Assembly: GCA_001600695.1 (NCBI GenBank)
Contig: BCKQ01000001.1
Coordinates: 920,432-984,431, forward strand
Direction of reading: 5' to 3'
Origin: Ascoidea asiatica
Lineage: Eukaryota; Ascomycota; Saccharomycetes; Ascoideales; Ascoideaceae
DNA length: 64,000 nt
The translations under genes and the position numbers were made by a program. Shown here one piece after another: positions 9,991-19,400 of the stretch; position 1 is the stretch's first letter, and each line of letters begins with the position of its first letter. The notes below the pieces were generated by a model. It did not search any database. It saw nothing but the letters and a program-made list of their open reading frames with translations, and had not been told where the DNA came from.

Positions 9991-12900
9991 CTAGTAGTGA
10001 AACTTCCAGATTTTAGGTGGTGGTCTTTTTGGCTTAGGTCTTCGAGCATCATCTATAGATCCAACAACTTCTTCTGTTGATCTTAAAGAAATTTCACTGT
10101 TATTCTTTGTATTACCAACAACTCCAAATGATAATCCATCAACTGGAACTTCACTATCTTTATCTTTCTCATTCTCTTCCTCAGTCTCCTTATCTTTACC
10201 TTCATCTTTATTCACATTAGTACCATCACTCATATTTCCATTCAACTTGACAATTTCATCTTTTTTAGATCTTTTTATAGATTCATTATATTCCTTTTCA
10301 TTGATTTTTTCATCTTCAAGCCTATATTTCTCTTTAGATTCTTTTAATTCTTTTACTTTTTTATCATGATCAATTTCTAAATCTTTTAATTCATTATTAA
10401 ATTCTTCTAATGTTTTGAATTTAATTTTCCTTTTCTCATTTTTTTGATTCTTATTTATATCATATAAATATTCTTCAACTAAATTTTCCTCATCTTTATC
10501 TTTACCTTCAATAACTTTCTTGAAATATTCTTCTTCATTACCTATCTCATCTTTAATTTCTTTTTTAATCTCTTGAATTTTATTTTCAATTTCAAATTCA
10601 TTCTCAATTCCAGTTCCAACTTCATTTTCTTTAATATGATCATTATCAAAAACAATTTTTTTACTTAATATTAAATCAATATATTTAGGATTTCTCTTTT
10701 CTTCAATTTTAAATTTATTAATTAATTGTTTTCTATCTCTATATGGAAAATATTTGGAAATTACTGTAAAATCTGTTCCCCATCTACTTAATCCTTTTAA
10801 AAATATTTTATTTTCTGCATTTGTCCATGGTAAATTTATATTTTTCTTATTTTTATTAAAACTATTACTTAAAATTATATTATTAAATTTATTATCATCT
10901 TCGTAATTATCTTCTTTTTTCTTAAATTTCTCAATTTTTTTATTTATATTCTTCATATCATTTTTTTCTTTATCAATTATTCTACTTTCATCATCAATAA
11001 TTATTTCACGTTTTTCATTTAAAATAACTTTTAAATCTGATTTATTATTTTTATCATTCTCAACAACTTCTTCATTTTCTTCATTTTCTTCAATCCAATC
11101 ATCAATATTACCAGCCTTATCCCCTTTTGAATATTTATTTTCTTCTAAATATTTATCAATATCTTTAGTATTTAAATGCTTATTTCTTGCTTCTCTTAAA
11201 AAATTTCTTTTCTTTAAACTTTCTTCAGTTTTTTTCTTAAATGCTTCATTACTTAATTCAAAATTTTCTGAAATTTCTCCAATAAGATAATTTTTATCAC
11301 ATAAATCTTTTAATTTTACAGTTTTTTCATTAATTTTAAAATCATTTAATTCATTATTATATTTATATTTTGATGATGTTATTGATTTTAAATTTTTAAT
11401 AATATTAACATCATCAATTATTTTATCTTTTTTAAATTCAACTAATTCTTCAACTGTTTCAATCATATTTATATCTGTAATTTCTTGTTTTTTATCTTTT
11501 TTATCTTTTTTATCTTTTTTATCTTTTTTATTTTTTTGATCTTCTTTATCTTTTCTTTTTACTTTTGGTTTTATTAACGTCTTTGGTTTTGTATTAAGTT
11601 TAGTTTTAATTTTAGTTTTGGATTTCAATTTACTTTTGTTAACAAGTTCATCATCATCTTCATCACTATTATAATCATCATCATCTTCTTCTTCAGGTTC
11701 TGAGATTTCAACTTCTGATGAAGAAAAATTTAATTCAGGATTTATAAAACCTTCATCCATGTCTTTTGATATTTCTTCTTCTAATTCTTCATCATCTTTT
11801 ATTTTCTCTATCTTCCTTTTCTGTTCAATTTCTTTAGTTTTATTTTTATGTTTATTTTTAATCGGTTCATTTATATTCATATCTATATCATCATTATCAA
11901 TCTCTTCTAATTTTACTATTTTTTGGTTATTATTATTACTTAAACTATTATTATTTTCATTATAGTTAATTTTTCTTCTTCTTTTTGAAATATTTGAATT
12001 TCTTTTATTTCTTAAATGAATTCTTTTACTTATATCTATATTATCAAAATCATCTTCTTTTTTAACTTCAATAATTTTTTCTTCAATTAATTCAAAACCA
12101 TCTTCTTCATAACTTTTTGTATGTTTTCTTTTTAAATTTTTTCTAGTAGAATGTTTACTATCTTTTGATTTTTTCAGTATTTCATTAGTATTTACTTTTA
12201 AATTCTCCTTTGGTTTTTCTTTTGAGTTGTCTTTTAATTTATTTTTTAAAACATCATTAGGCAATTTTTTTGATTTCTCCTTTGAATTATCAATTAAAGT
12301 ATCTGTTGAAATAGGTGATTTTGATTTATCTTTTTGGTTACTATTTGATTCCTTATTTAATTTATATTTATGTTTATCTACTGAATTATTTTCTAGCAGA
12401 ATGTTTGGTTTTTCTTTTGAATTGTCTTTTGACTCTTCTTTTAAATCAACTGCTGGTATATCTTTTGGGTTATCTATCGACTTCTCTTTCAAAGTGTTCT
12501 TTGAATTATCTTTTAATTCATCTTTGGAAGTATTTGATTTTGATTTAACTTTTAGTTTATTATTCAACTTTTCTTTTGTTTTAGTTTTTGATACAGGTGA
12601 ATTTGAATTATTGATTGATTTTATTGGAGTTGTAACAGTTTCAATTAACTGAAACCCATCATCATCATCTTCTTCTTCTTCTTCTTCATCATCATTAATA
12701 TGTCTTTTTCTTGATTTTTTTGTTTTCAACTTCATTTTCAGTTCTTGTTCTTTTTCATGTAATTTAAAAATTGATTTAATTTCATTTCTTAAATTTTCAT
12801 TCATATTATCTTTATTTTGGTTTTTATTTTGATTTTGATCTTTATCTTTATCTTTATCTTTATTTTTGATATCATTTGAATTACTTAAATTATTTAGATT

Positions 12901-13008
12901 ATTTGAAAGAAGTAAATTATTAATAAAAGAATTTGAAATATTAGTTAATTTTTCATTATCTTTAATATTTTTGATGTTTTTACTATTATTATTTTCAATT
13001 TCAATCAT
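9991..13008 (-). CDS. BDP1: TFIIIB subunit B'' (Bdp1)
   Basis: The 1005-residue protein has one diagnostic domain, a SANT/Myb module at ~725-775 (PWTNAENKIFLKGLSRWGTD, then FPYRDRKQLINKFKIEEK). This is the Bdp1 extended SANT that holds TBP-Brf1 on Pol III promoters. The rest is very rich in Lys, Glu, Asp and Asn, with strings such as repeated DKK (~500) and acidic runs. That makes it much longer than the 594-residue S. cerevisiae protein. The C-terminal PPPKIWKFHY looks deliberately conserved. Bdp1 completes TFIIIB and is required for all tRNA and 5S transcription. Its start lies in a divergent promoter shared with MRPL49. Confidence 0.9.
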   Translation of the reverse strand: MIEIENNNSKNIKNIKDNEKLTNISNSFINNLLLSNNLNNLSNSNDIKNKDKDKDKDQNQNKNQNKDNMNENLRNEIKSIFKLHEKEQELKMKLKTKKSRKRHINDDEEEEEEDDDDGFQLIETVTTPIKSINNSNSPVSKTKTKEKLNNKLKVKSKSNTSKDELKDNSKNTLKEKSIDNPKDIPAVDLKEESKDNSKEKPNILLENNSVDKHKYKLNKESNSNQKDKSKSPISTDTLIDNSKEKSKKLPNDVLKNKLKDNSKEKPKENLKVNTNEILKKSKDSKHSTRKNLKRKHTKSYEEDGFELIEEKIIEVKKEDDFDNIDISKRIHLRNKRNSNISKRRRKINYNENNNSLSNNNNQKIVKLEEIDNDDIDMNINEPIKNKHKNKTKEIEQKRKIEKIKDDEELEEEISKDMDEGFINPELNFSSSEVEISEPEEEDDDDYNSDEDDDELVNKSKLKSKTKIKTKLNTKPKTLIKPKVKRKDKEDQKNKKDKKDKKDKKDKKQEITDINMIETVEELVEFKKDKIIDDVNIIKNLKSITSSKYKYNNELNDFKINEKTVKLKDLCDKNYLIGEISENFELSNEAFKKKTEESLKKRNFLREARNKHLNTKDIDKYLEENKYSKGDKAGNIDDWIEENEENEEVVENDKNNKSDLKVILNEKREIIIDDESRIIDKEKNDMKNINKKIEKFKKKEDNYEDDNKFNNIILSNSFNKNKKNINLPWTNAENKIFLKGLSRWGTDFTVISKYFPYRDRKQLINKFKIEEKRNPKYIDLILSKKIVFDNDHIKENEVGTGIENEFEIENKIQEIKKEIKDEIGNEEEYFKKVIEGKDKDEENLVEEYLYDINKNQKNEKRKIKFKTLEEFNNELKDLEIDHDKKVKELKESKEKYRLEDEKINEKEYNESIKRSKKDEIVKLNGNMSDGTNVNKDEGKDKETEEENEKDKDSEVPVDGLSFGVVGNTKNNSEISLRSTEEVVGSIDDARRPKPKRPPPKIWKFHY

Positions 13009-13410
13009 CTTTAAAGATCAATTGACTTGAATTGAATTGAATAGAAATATGTTTATTGATTGTTTTATGTTATTGATATGTAAATTGATAAGTAAATAAC
13101 GATAAATAATAATAAATAATGATAAATAAAGGTTTATGAATTTGGAACCGGAAACCGGAAACCGGAAAGGCAGCAGACTTTGAAACGAATGAGTAAAGAA
13201 AAAAAAACACGTGAATAAAAATATTTCAAGTCATGTGACTAGATGTTTTTCAAATTTCAATTTTATTGATGATTTTAAAGAAATGAATTTTCATTGAATT
13301 AATGATATTGAATAATGATATTAGTGAATGATATTAGTGAATGATATTAATGAATGATAAGTGAGAGGAAGATAATAAAGTAAAGAAGAAGAGTGAAATA
13401 GTTGAATAGG
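13009..13410. promoter_or_regulatory. Divergent promoter BDP1/MRPL49
   Basis: This 400-base divergent gap contains a triple ACCGGAAA tandem (within 13144-13170) and a CACGTG E-box (13208-13213), the consensus for Cbf1-type factors. Nearer MRPL49, the motif GATATTAGTGAATGATATTA is partly repeated at 13315-13355. Which gene each site serves cannot be seen from sequence. Confidence 0.4.
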
Positions 13411-14049
13411 ATGTTTAAGATTGGAATATCAACCGTTAGAAATAGATTGAATGGATTCAATAGATTAAATGGATTAAATAAGCTAAATAAGTTAAATGGG
13501 TTAAATTCATTTAAAAGAGGAATAACTTCAAAGACAGAAGAAATAAACTCAACATTAACAAAAGAAGTTTCAAAAGAAGTTTGTAAAGTAAATAATAATA
13601 AAAAATATAGTAATAATGGAAATGGAATAAAGATTGAAGATTTAAAAGCATTTAAATTAGTACCAAAAGATAATTTATTTGCAACAATTAAAATTCATAA
13701 TTCATCATATTTAATAACTAAAGGAGATTTATTAACATTACCATATAATTTAAAAAATTTAGAAATTGGAACAGAAATTAAATTTAATAATATTTTAAAT
13801 ATTGGATCAAAAAATTTATTTTTACAATTAATTGAACAAAATAAATTTTTATTTAAAGAAAATAATAAATTTAAATTAAATAAAGAAATTTTAGATAAAA
13901 TTATTATTAAAGGTATAATTATTGAAAAATGTAAAAATAAAAGTCATTATAAGAAAACTTTTAGACAAAGAGAAAGAAAAGATAGAATTGTTTTATCTAA
14001 ATTACCAAAGACAGTTTTAAGAATTAGTGAACTTGATTTAAATATATAA
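13411..14049 (+). CDS. MRPL49: Mitochondrial large-subunit ribosomal protein bL21m (MRPL49)
   Basis: I start this gene at the first ATG (13411), giving 212 residues. The reading frame extends upstream only through TTG-AAT-AGG. The N-terminus is basic with Arg, Asn and Leu and no early acids (MFKIGISTVRNRLNG), as expected for a mitochondrial presequence. The C-terminal part from ~residue 85 carries the L21 fold: FATIKIHNSSYLITKGD, then the basic HYKKTFRQRERKDR and the terminal VLRISELDLNI, which is nearly the same as the end of yeast Mrpl49. The protein is a component of the mitochondrial 54S subunit. It shares a divergent promoter with BDP1. Confidence 0.88.
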   Translation: MFKIGISTVRNRLNGFNRLNGLNKLNKLNGLNSFKRGITSKTEEINSTLTKEVSKEVCKVNNNKKYSNNGNGIKIEDLKAFKLVPKDNLFATIKIHNSSYLITKGDLLTLPYNLKNLEIGTEIKFNNILNIGSKNLFLQLIEQNKFLFKENNKFKLNKEILDKIIIKGIIIEKCKNKSHYKKTFRQRERKDRIVLSKLPKTVLRISELDLNI

Positions 14050-14128
14050 GAATAAGTATAAAAATTATTCATTTCATTTGTACATAGAATAAAGCATTAA
14101 TAAATCTATAAAGTTACACATATACACA

Positions 14129-14191
14129 GAGACCATAAACATGGTTGTTGTTATGTAATCACAAATCAAAAACATCCATTACAATGGTCTC
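14129..14191. promoter_or_regulatory. Inverted pair of CCA-N6-TGG-TCTC motifs
   Basis: One copy lies on the minus strand (14129-14144) and one on the plus strand (14176-14191). Both have CCA exactly nine bases before TGG and end in TCTC. The pair lies about 80 bases after the MRPL49 stop codon. The same motif recurs as a five-unit array at 34193-34323. Confidence 0.6.
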
Positions 14192-14364
14192 TCTTTTTCT
14201 AAGCCAATAGAAACTCTCCATTTTACTGGCCAATCACAGCACGGCTACGGGCCTTGTCGGCAGCTGCACACCTGCGAGTACCTCCCCGTGCCCAGCTCCA
14301 CATCCCTGGGTCTCCTTCTCCTCATGACCTTCTCTTCTCCGGTGACTCTTCCCCTGCTGCCTGC

Positions 14365-14432
14365 ACCACCACCACTACCACTACCACTACCACTACCACT
14401 ACCACTACCACTACCACTACCACTACCACTAC
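14365..14432. repeat. (CCACTA)n microsatellite
   Basis: About ten CCACTA units run almost perfectly here. They open long overlapping frames on both strands (poly-Thr, poly-Leu/Pro, poly-Gly/Ser), which are repeat artefacts and not genes. Confidence 0.9.
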
Positions 14433-14759
14433 TCCCACCACTTCTCTTTCTCTCGCTTCTCGAAGCCCAACGCATCGCTCTCGTTTTCTTCTCTTCGATG
14501 ATTCAACTCGACAACTCTCGTTCTTACCGTAAATACACCGTAGGGATTAGTATATAAACTATGCTTTTGCCCTTGGAATTAAACCTATTTTTCACCTTTT
14601 TCACCTCTTTTTCTTTTTTAGTCTTTGGTTTCTCTTTTGGCTCTAAGTTTATATCATTAAACTTCATTTATATATCTTATATATATCTTATATATATCTT
14701 ATATATATCTTATATATCTTATAACTTATAATCTATCATAGATAATATCTACAATCAAA

Positions 14760-16058
14760 ATGGCAAGTGTTGTACTCGGTACTCAATGGGGTGATGAAGG
14801 TAAAGGTAAATTAGTTGATATTTTATGTAATGATATTGATGTTTGTTGTAGATGTGCTGGTGGTAATAATGCTGGTCATACAATTGTTGTAAATAAAATT
14901 AAATATGATTTTCATATGTTACCATCTGGTTTAATTAATCCAAATTGTAAAAATTTAATTGGTAATGGTGTTGTAATTCATTTACCTTCATTATTTAATG
15001 AATTAAATAATTTAAAATTAAAAGGACTTAAAAATTGTGAAAATAATTTATTTATATCTTCTAGAGCTCATTTAGTTTTTAATTTTCATCAAATTGTTGA
15101 TAAATTAAATGAAAAAAATTTATCAAATGGTATTAAAAATTTAAAAATTGGTACAACTGGTAAAGGTATTGGTCCAACTTATTCAAATAAATCAAATAGA
15201 TCTGGTTTAAGAATTCATCATTTAATTTCAAATTCTGAAAATTCTTGGAATGAATTTGAAGATAAATATTTTAAATTATTAAATAATTTTAAAAAAATTT
15301 ATGGAAATTTTGATTATGATTATAAAAATGAATTAGATATTTATAAAAATATTTATAAAAAAAAATTAATTCCAATGGTTGTTGATTCAATTGATTTTAT
15401 TCATACTCAAATTAATTTAAATAAAAAAATCTTAGTTGAAGGTGCAAATGCTTTAATGTTAGATATAGATTTTGGTACTTATCCATATGTTACTTCTTCA
15501 AATACTGGTATTGGTGGTGTGATAACTGGTTTAGGTATTCCTCCAAATAAAATTAAAAATATTTATGGTGTAATGAAAGCATATACAACTAGAGTTGGTG
15601 AAGGTCCATTTCCAACTGAACAATTAAATAAAAATGGTGATTTATTACAATCTATTGGTGCTGAATTTGGTGTAACTACTGGTAGAAAAAGAAGATGTGG
15701 TTGGTTAGATTTAGTTGTTTTAAAATATTCAACTTTAATTAATGGTTATACTCATTTAAATTTAACAAAATTAGATGTTTTAGATACTTTTAAAGAAATT
15801 AAAATTGCAATTTCTTATTCTTATAATAATAAAATTTTAAATTCATTTCCTGATGATTTAAATATTTTATCAAATGTTAAAGTTAATTATATTACTTTAC
15901 CAGGTTGGGAAAAAGATATTACAAATATTAAATCTTTTAATGATTTACCAATTAATGCTAAAAATTATATTAAATTTATTGAAGATTTCTTAAATGTTCC
16001 AATTAAATGGATTGGTACTGGTCCTTCAAGAGATTCAATGCTTGAACAATTAAATTAA
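14760..16058 (+). CDS. ADE12: Adenylosuccinate synthase
   Basis: The 432-residue enzyme joins IMP and aspartate using GTP, the first committed step from IMP to AMP. The opening is the family GTP/IMP site, [15 protein letters not shown] (residues 6-20), followed by GGNNAGHTI. Further conserved blocks are [35 protein letters not shown] and the final WIGTGPSRD. Length matches the 433-residue yeast protein. The protein should be cytosolic, since there is no targeting extension. The ATG is preceded by AAA, a normal yeast start context. It converges on ERO1 with only 93 bases between stop codons. Confidence 0.97.
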   Translation: MASVVLGTQWGDEGKGKLVDILCNDIDVCCRCAGGNNAGHTIVVNKIKYDFHMLPSGLINPNCKNLIGNGVVIHLPSLFNELNNLKLKGLKNCENNLFISSRAHLVFNFHQIVDKLNEKNLSNGIKNLKIGTTGKGIGPTYSNKSNRSGLRIHHLISNSENSWNEFEDKYFKLLNNFKKIYGNFDYDYKNELDIYKNIYKKKLIPMVVDSIDFIHTQINLNKKILVEGANALMLDIDFGTYPYVTSSNTGIGGVITGLGIPPNKIKNIYGVMKAYTTRVGEGPFPTEQLNKNGDLLQSIGAEFGVTTGRKRRCGWLDLVVLKYSTLINGYTHLNLTKLDVLDTFKEIKIAISYSYNNKILNSFPDDLNILSNVKVNYITLPGWEKDITNIKSFNDLPINAKNYIKFIEDFLNVPIKWIGTGPSRDSMLEQLN

Positions 16059-16151
16059 TTAACTTTTAATATAGAATTAAATATTCTTTTATAAATATAC
16101 ACTTTTATTCATTTATCTATTAATTATCTATAAATTAATTACTCCTTTATT

Positions 16152-18065
16152 TCACTCACTTCTTGGTAATTGAAATAAATTTTGATAATCTTCAATATTC
16201 TCTTCTCTACCAACAAATTCATTCCAAAGTTTATATAATTTAATTATAAACATTTTATAAAGTATTGAAGGAAATTCAATATAACTTCTAAAAACAAATT
16301 TTATTGCAATTAAAACATCATTTAATGCTTCATTCCAACTTTGTCTAAAACTTTTATATTCTCTGTTATTATTATTTCTATTTTTATATTTTTTATTATA
16401 TCCTTTTTCATATAATTCTTTGAATTGATTCTTAGAAAATTCAATATTCTCTTCATTTTCTTTATTTATTATCTTTTCTTCATTTTCATCCTCAGACTCA
16501 TTTACATCTTCAGACTCATTTACACCTTCACTGACTATACCTTTGGTAATAGTTTCATTTGATAAAAATTCAATTTTATCTTCAGTTATTTGATTAAGCA
16601 ATTCATTATTCAATTCTTGCTCTTTTTTTTCTTTTTGTTGTTGACCATACATTAATCTAAAATTATTAATACTTTCAACACTTTTACTAATTCTATCATA
16701 AGTATTAATTAAAGCAACTAATTCACTTCTTTTTAATGATCCAACAATTTTTTGAATATCTTCAATTGATTCTTCACTTTTATCATTTGGTAATTCAAAT
16801 AATAATTTTAATGCAGTTCCATAACCTAAAGTTTGAATTTTTCCCCACATTCTACATCTTTCACATCCAACACAATCCATTATTGAAGAAATATTTCTAA
16901 ATTTTGTTTTAAATTCTTCTTTTAAAATTATTGAATTATATGAATTTTCTTGAAATAATAAATCTTCATCAAATAAATTATTTATAATATCTTTACCATT
17001 ATTATTATTTTTTGTAATTTGAAATTTAATTTGATTAAATTGATTATTAATTTCATTAATATTACAAATACTTAAAAATTTTGAAAAATTTGATAATTTT
17101 AAAATTGCTTTTGTAATTAAAGAATAATTAAAATAAATATTTGATAATCTATCTGGAAAATATCCAACTCTTTCCATGAATAATTTTAAATTTGGTTCAA
17201 ATTTTTTTAAAATTGGATTATAAAATTCATTTGATAAATGTGTACCAATTGAAGCATGTAAACCAGATATAATTCTATAAAATACTCTTTTTTCAATACA
17301 TTCATTATCAATATTATCAATAAATGAATTTGAAATTTTATTCAGTTTAGAATTATCATTTAAATTTTCTTTTGTAAAACAATTTTCTAAATAAATTGAT
17401 TTCCAAACTTGATTTGATTGTGGACCACCATAACCACTAAATCTTTCAGGATTATCAATTAAATTTACATAAACAGCATCAATTGAAGATTCTTCATCAG
17501 TATTACAATAATCATTTGAAATTATATTTTTATTAATATTATTATTACAATTTCCACCATCTATTATATTATTTAAAAAATTTAAATCTTCATTATTATC
17601 AAATTTAATTTCATTATGAATATTATCAATTTGATTTTTTGAATCAAATTTTGATAAATTTAACATAATTTCATTTTTAATAAATTTTGGTAAATTATCA
17701 TAATTTTCTAAATCTATTATATCAACAACACAATTTTTATTATGACATACTTTATCATTATCATCATTCCAAAATGGACAATTTTTATATAAATTAATTT
17801 TAAAATATTTAAAATAATCTTTATTAATTAAATTTTTTAAAATTGGTCTAATATTTAAATTTAAATTATTTAAAGATTGAAAAGTTAAATTACATCCATC
17901 ATTTATAAATTGAGAATCTAATTTACAAAAATCAGGTTGATTAAAAGATTCAAATGAATTAATCGAATTTGTTGAATTATTGATTGGATTTGAATATATT
18001 AAGAAAGGTAAATATAAATATATAGTAAGGATTGATAAAAAATATGACTTAGTTGATAGTTTCAT
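16152..18065 (-). CDS. ERO1: ER oxidoreductin Ero1
   Basis: This 637-residue flavoprotein oxidises protein disulphide isomerase in the ER lumen and passes electrons to oxygen. A signal peptide is visible at 1-25. The shuttle cysteine pair CHNKNC is at ~108-113. The FAD-proximal active site CVGCERCRMWGKIQTLGYGTA (quoted in part: CVGCERC) is near residue 397. SGLHASIGTHLSNEF, another Ero1 signature, is at ~265. The C-terminal tail is long, first acidic (Glu/Asn-rich, ~505-545) and then basic and hydrophobic, consistent with membrane association. The promoter contains an unfolded-protein-response core site (18461-18467). Confidence 0.96.
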   Translation of the reverse strand: MKLSTKSYFLSILTIYLYLPFLIYSNPINNSTNSINSFESFNQPDFCKLDSQFINDGCNLTFQSLNNLNLNIRPILKNLINKDYFKYFKINLYKNCPFWNDDNDKVCHNKNCVVDIIDLENYDNLPKFIKNEIMLNLSKFDSKNQIDNIHNEIKFDNNEDLNFLNNIIDGGNCNNNINKNIISNDYCNTDEESSIDAVYVNLIDNPERFSGYGGPQSNQVWKSIYLENCFTKENLNDNSKLNKISNSFIDNIDNECIEKRVFYRIISGLHASIGTHLSNEFYNPILKKFEPNLKLFMERVGYFPDRLSNIYFNYSLITKAILKLSNFSKFLSICNINEINNQFNQIKFQITKNNNNGKDIINNLFDEDLLFQENSYNSIILKEEFKTKFRNISSIMDCVGCERCRMWGKIQTLGYGTALKLLFELPNDKSEESIEDIQKIVGSLKRSELVALINTYDRISKSVESINNFRLMYGQQQKEKKEQELNNELLNQITEDKIEFLSNETITKGIVSEGVNESEDVNESEDENEEKIINKENEENIEFSKNQFKELYEKGYNKKYKNRNNNNREYKSFRQSWNEALNDVLIAIKFVFRSYIEFPSILYKMFIIKLYKLWNEFVGREENIEDYQNLFQLPRSE

Positions 18066-18460
18066 TATAATAAATAAGTGATTGATATGCTAAATTGATG
18101 AATGATTTTAGTTGATAAAAAAAAAAAAAGGATATAAATGAAAATGTATATTGTAATGAGATTTTTGAAATAGTTTATATACTTGAATGAGATGATTGAA
18201 TAGTGATTAGTAATTATCAATTAGTAATTAGTCTTGAATGCAATTTTAGAGAATATTCAAGAGTGAAATCAATAAATAAAGAATACTTAATGTTGATATA
18301 TTTGAAATATCCAAATAAGAATAAATTATTTTACTTTTTTAATATATTTGAGTAAAAGTCACTGAAATATTGACAGAGATCCAGTTAAGAACTGTCTGAA
18401 CAGATCAGACTATGAGACAAAATCAGGAATATCAGGAAGAAAACCTGTGTTAGAAGGAAA

Positions 18461-18467
18461 CAGCGTG
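18461..18467. promoter_or_regulatory. UPRE core CAGCGTG upstream of ERO1
   Basis: CAGCGTG is the Hac1-bound core of the KAR2 unfolded-protein-response element. Here it is flanked as ACAGCGTGTC, the same ten bases as the KAR2 element. It sits about 395 bases before the ERO1 start, and ERO1 is a classic Hac1 target. Confidence 0.6.
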
Positions 18468-18876
18468 TCCCCTTTACAATCACCCCATAGTGCTTGTAAA
18501 AAAGAAGGCGACGGGCCGTGACCATCCGTCTAGAACAGTTCTTTTACTACGGTACTTACTGTACAGCAGAACAATTCTTCGATGGAAGATAAATTGCTTT
18601 TGAATGCAAAAAGGAACTTCAGCCCTAAAGTTCTTCGATAGAAATATTCACCAGTTCTAGGTAAGTTACTGCTATTATTGATTTCTTCTGCAAAATGAAC
18701 AGTTAATCAACTACAGTATTACCTCTTGTTTTTTAAATCGGGAATATAATATAAATCTCTTCAAAGTGGAAAGCAGATATCAAAACACTAAGTGTATCAG
18801 GTGGCATATTTACATCCGACTACAACTGCCCTCGTAACATGTCCAAAACCCCTTAAATGGGGTTTGCTTAAATGCA

Positions 18877-18882
18877 CACGTG
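18877..18882. promoter_or_regulatory. CACGTG E-box upstream of SAH1
   Basis: This palindromic Cbf1-type site lies in ACACGTGT about 520 bases before the SAH1 start. Cbf1 with Met4 controls sulphur and methyl-cycle genes in S. cerevisiae, which fits SAH1. One short match is weak evidence. Confidence 0.4.
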
Positions 18883-19400
18883 TCTAGGGTTCGCTTAAAG
18901 TGCTCCATGTGTTCGCGAGTGTCCGTGTGTGGCGCGTGGCTTGTCAGCTGGGTCTTATACGAGCACATGCTTTTGCTATTTTTCGTTCCTCGTTCCTGCC
19001 CATGCCGTTTTCACTGCTCACCCCGAACCGACACCGCGTCTGCACATGCTCAACACTTTTTGCCTTTTGTTTTTTCCTTTTTCTGTTTCCGCTGCATAAA
19101 ATCCGTCGCAAAGCTTTCTCTCGAAAAAGAAACAATTTTTATTGATTTTTGGAAAAAAAACTTTCACTTCATCGCTGAGTTTCTGTCAATGAGCTACTGT
19201 TTATATATCTCCAGATTTCTTTTTATTTTTCAATATATCAATTAGAACTTTTTACTTTTCTTTTAATTTTAGTTGTATATTCAGTTCAATTTAATTTAAT
19301 TTAATTCAATTACATTACATTTCATTGATTTTATATTCATTGTATTTACCTTTATATTCTTACAAACAATCAAACAAATAATTAAAAAAAAAACTTCATT

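Larger units (their letters stand above)
14050..14759. promoter_or_regulatory. MRPL49-ADE12 intergenic region
   Basis: This region holds, in order, an inverted pair of the CCN7TGGTCTC motif (14129-14191), a GC-rich block, a CCACTA tandem repeat (14365-14432) and a T/C-rich leader. The last part before ADE12 is a repeated TATATATCT element (14672-14720). A TGACTC (14343-14348) is the core bound by Gcn4 and Bas1 in yeast purine and amino-acid genes, and it may drive ADE12. That link is an inference from one six-base match. Confidence 0.4.
18066..19400. promoter_or_regulatory. Divergent promoter ERO1/SAH1
   Basis: This 1.3-kb gap is AT-rich on the ERO1 side. From ~18360 to ~19080 it becomes richer in GC, then T-rich before SAH1. 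It contains the UPRE core (18461-18467) and an E-box (18877-18882). The stretch 18500-18680 has repeated TTCTTCGATGGAA and TTCTTCGATAGAA elements and local inverted repeats, so a non-coding RNA there is possible, but I could match none. The short frames at 18880-19245 lack protein features. Confidence 0.4.

Noticed and set aside
12227-12652. Plus-strand ORF of 141 codons
   Set aside because: It is the antisense reading of the Lys/Asp/Ser-rich BDP1 coding sequence.
13402-13410. TTG start for MRPL49 at 13402
   Set aside because: The first ATG is at 13411 and yeast nuclear genes rarely use TTG. The three extra codons carry no conserved residues.
14245-14557. Three overlapping frames with poly-Gly/Ser, poly-Thr and poly-Leu/Pro
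   Set aside because: All are readings of the CCACTA microsatellite on both strands.
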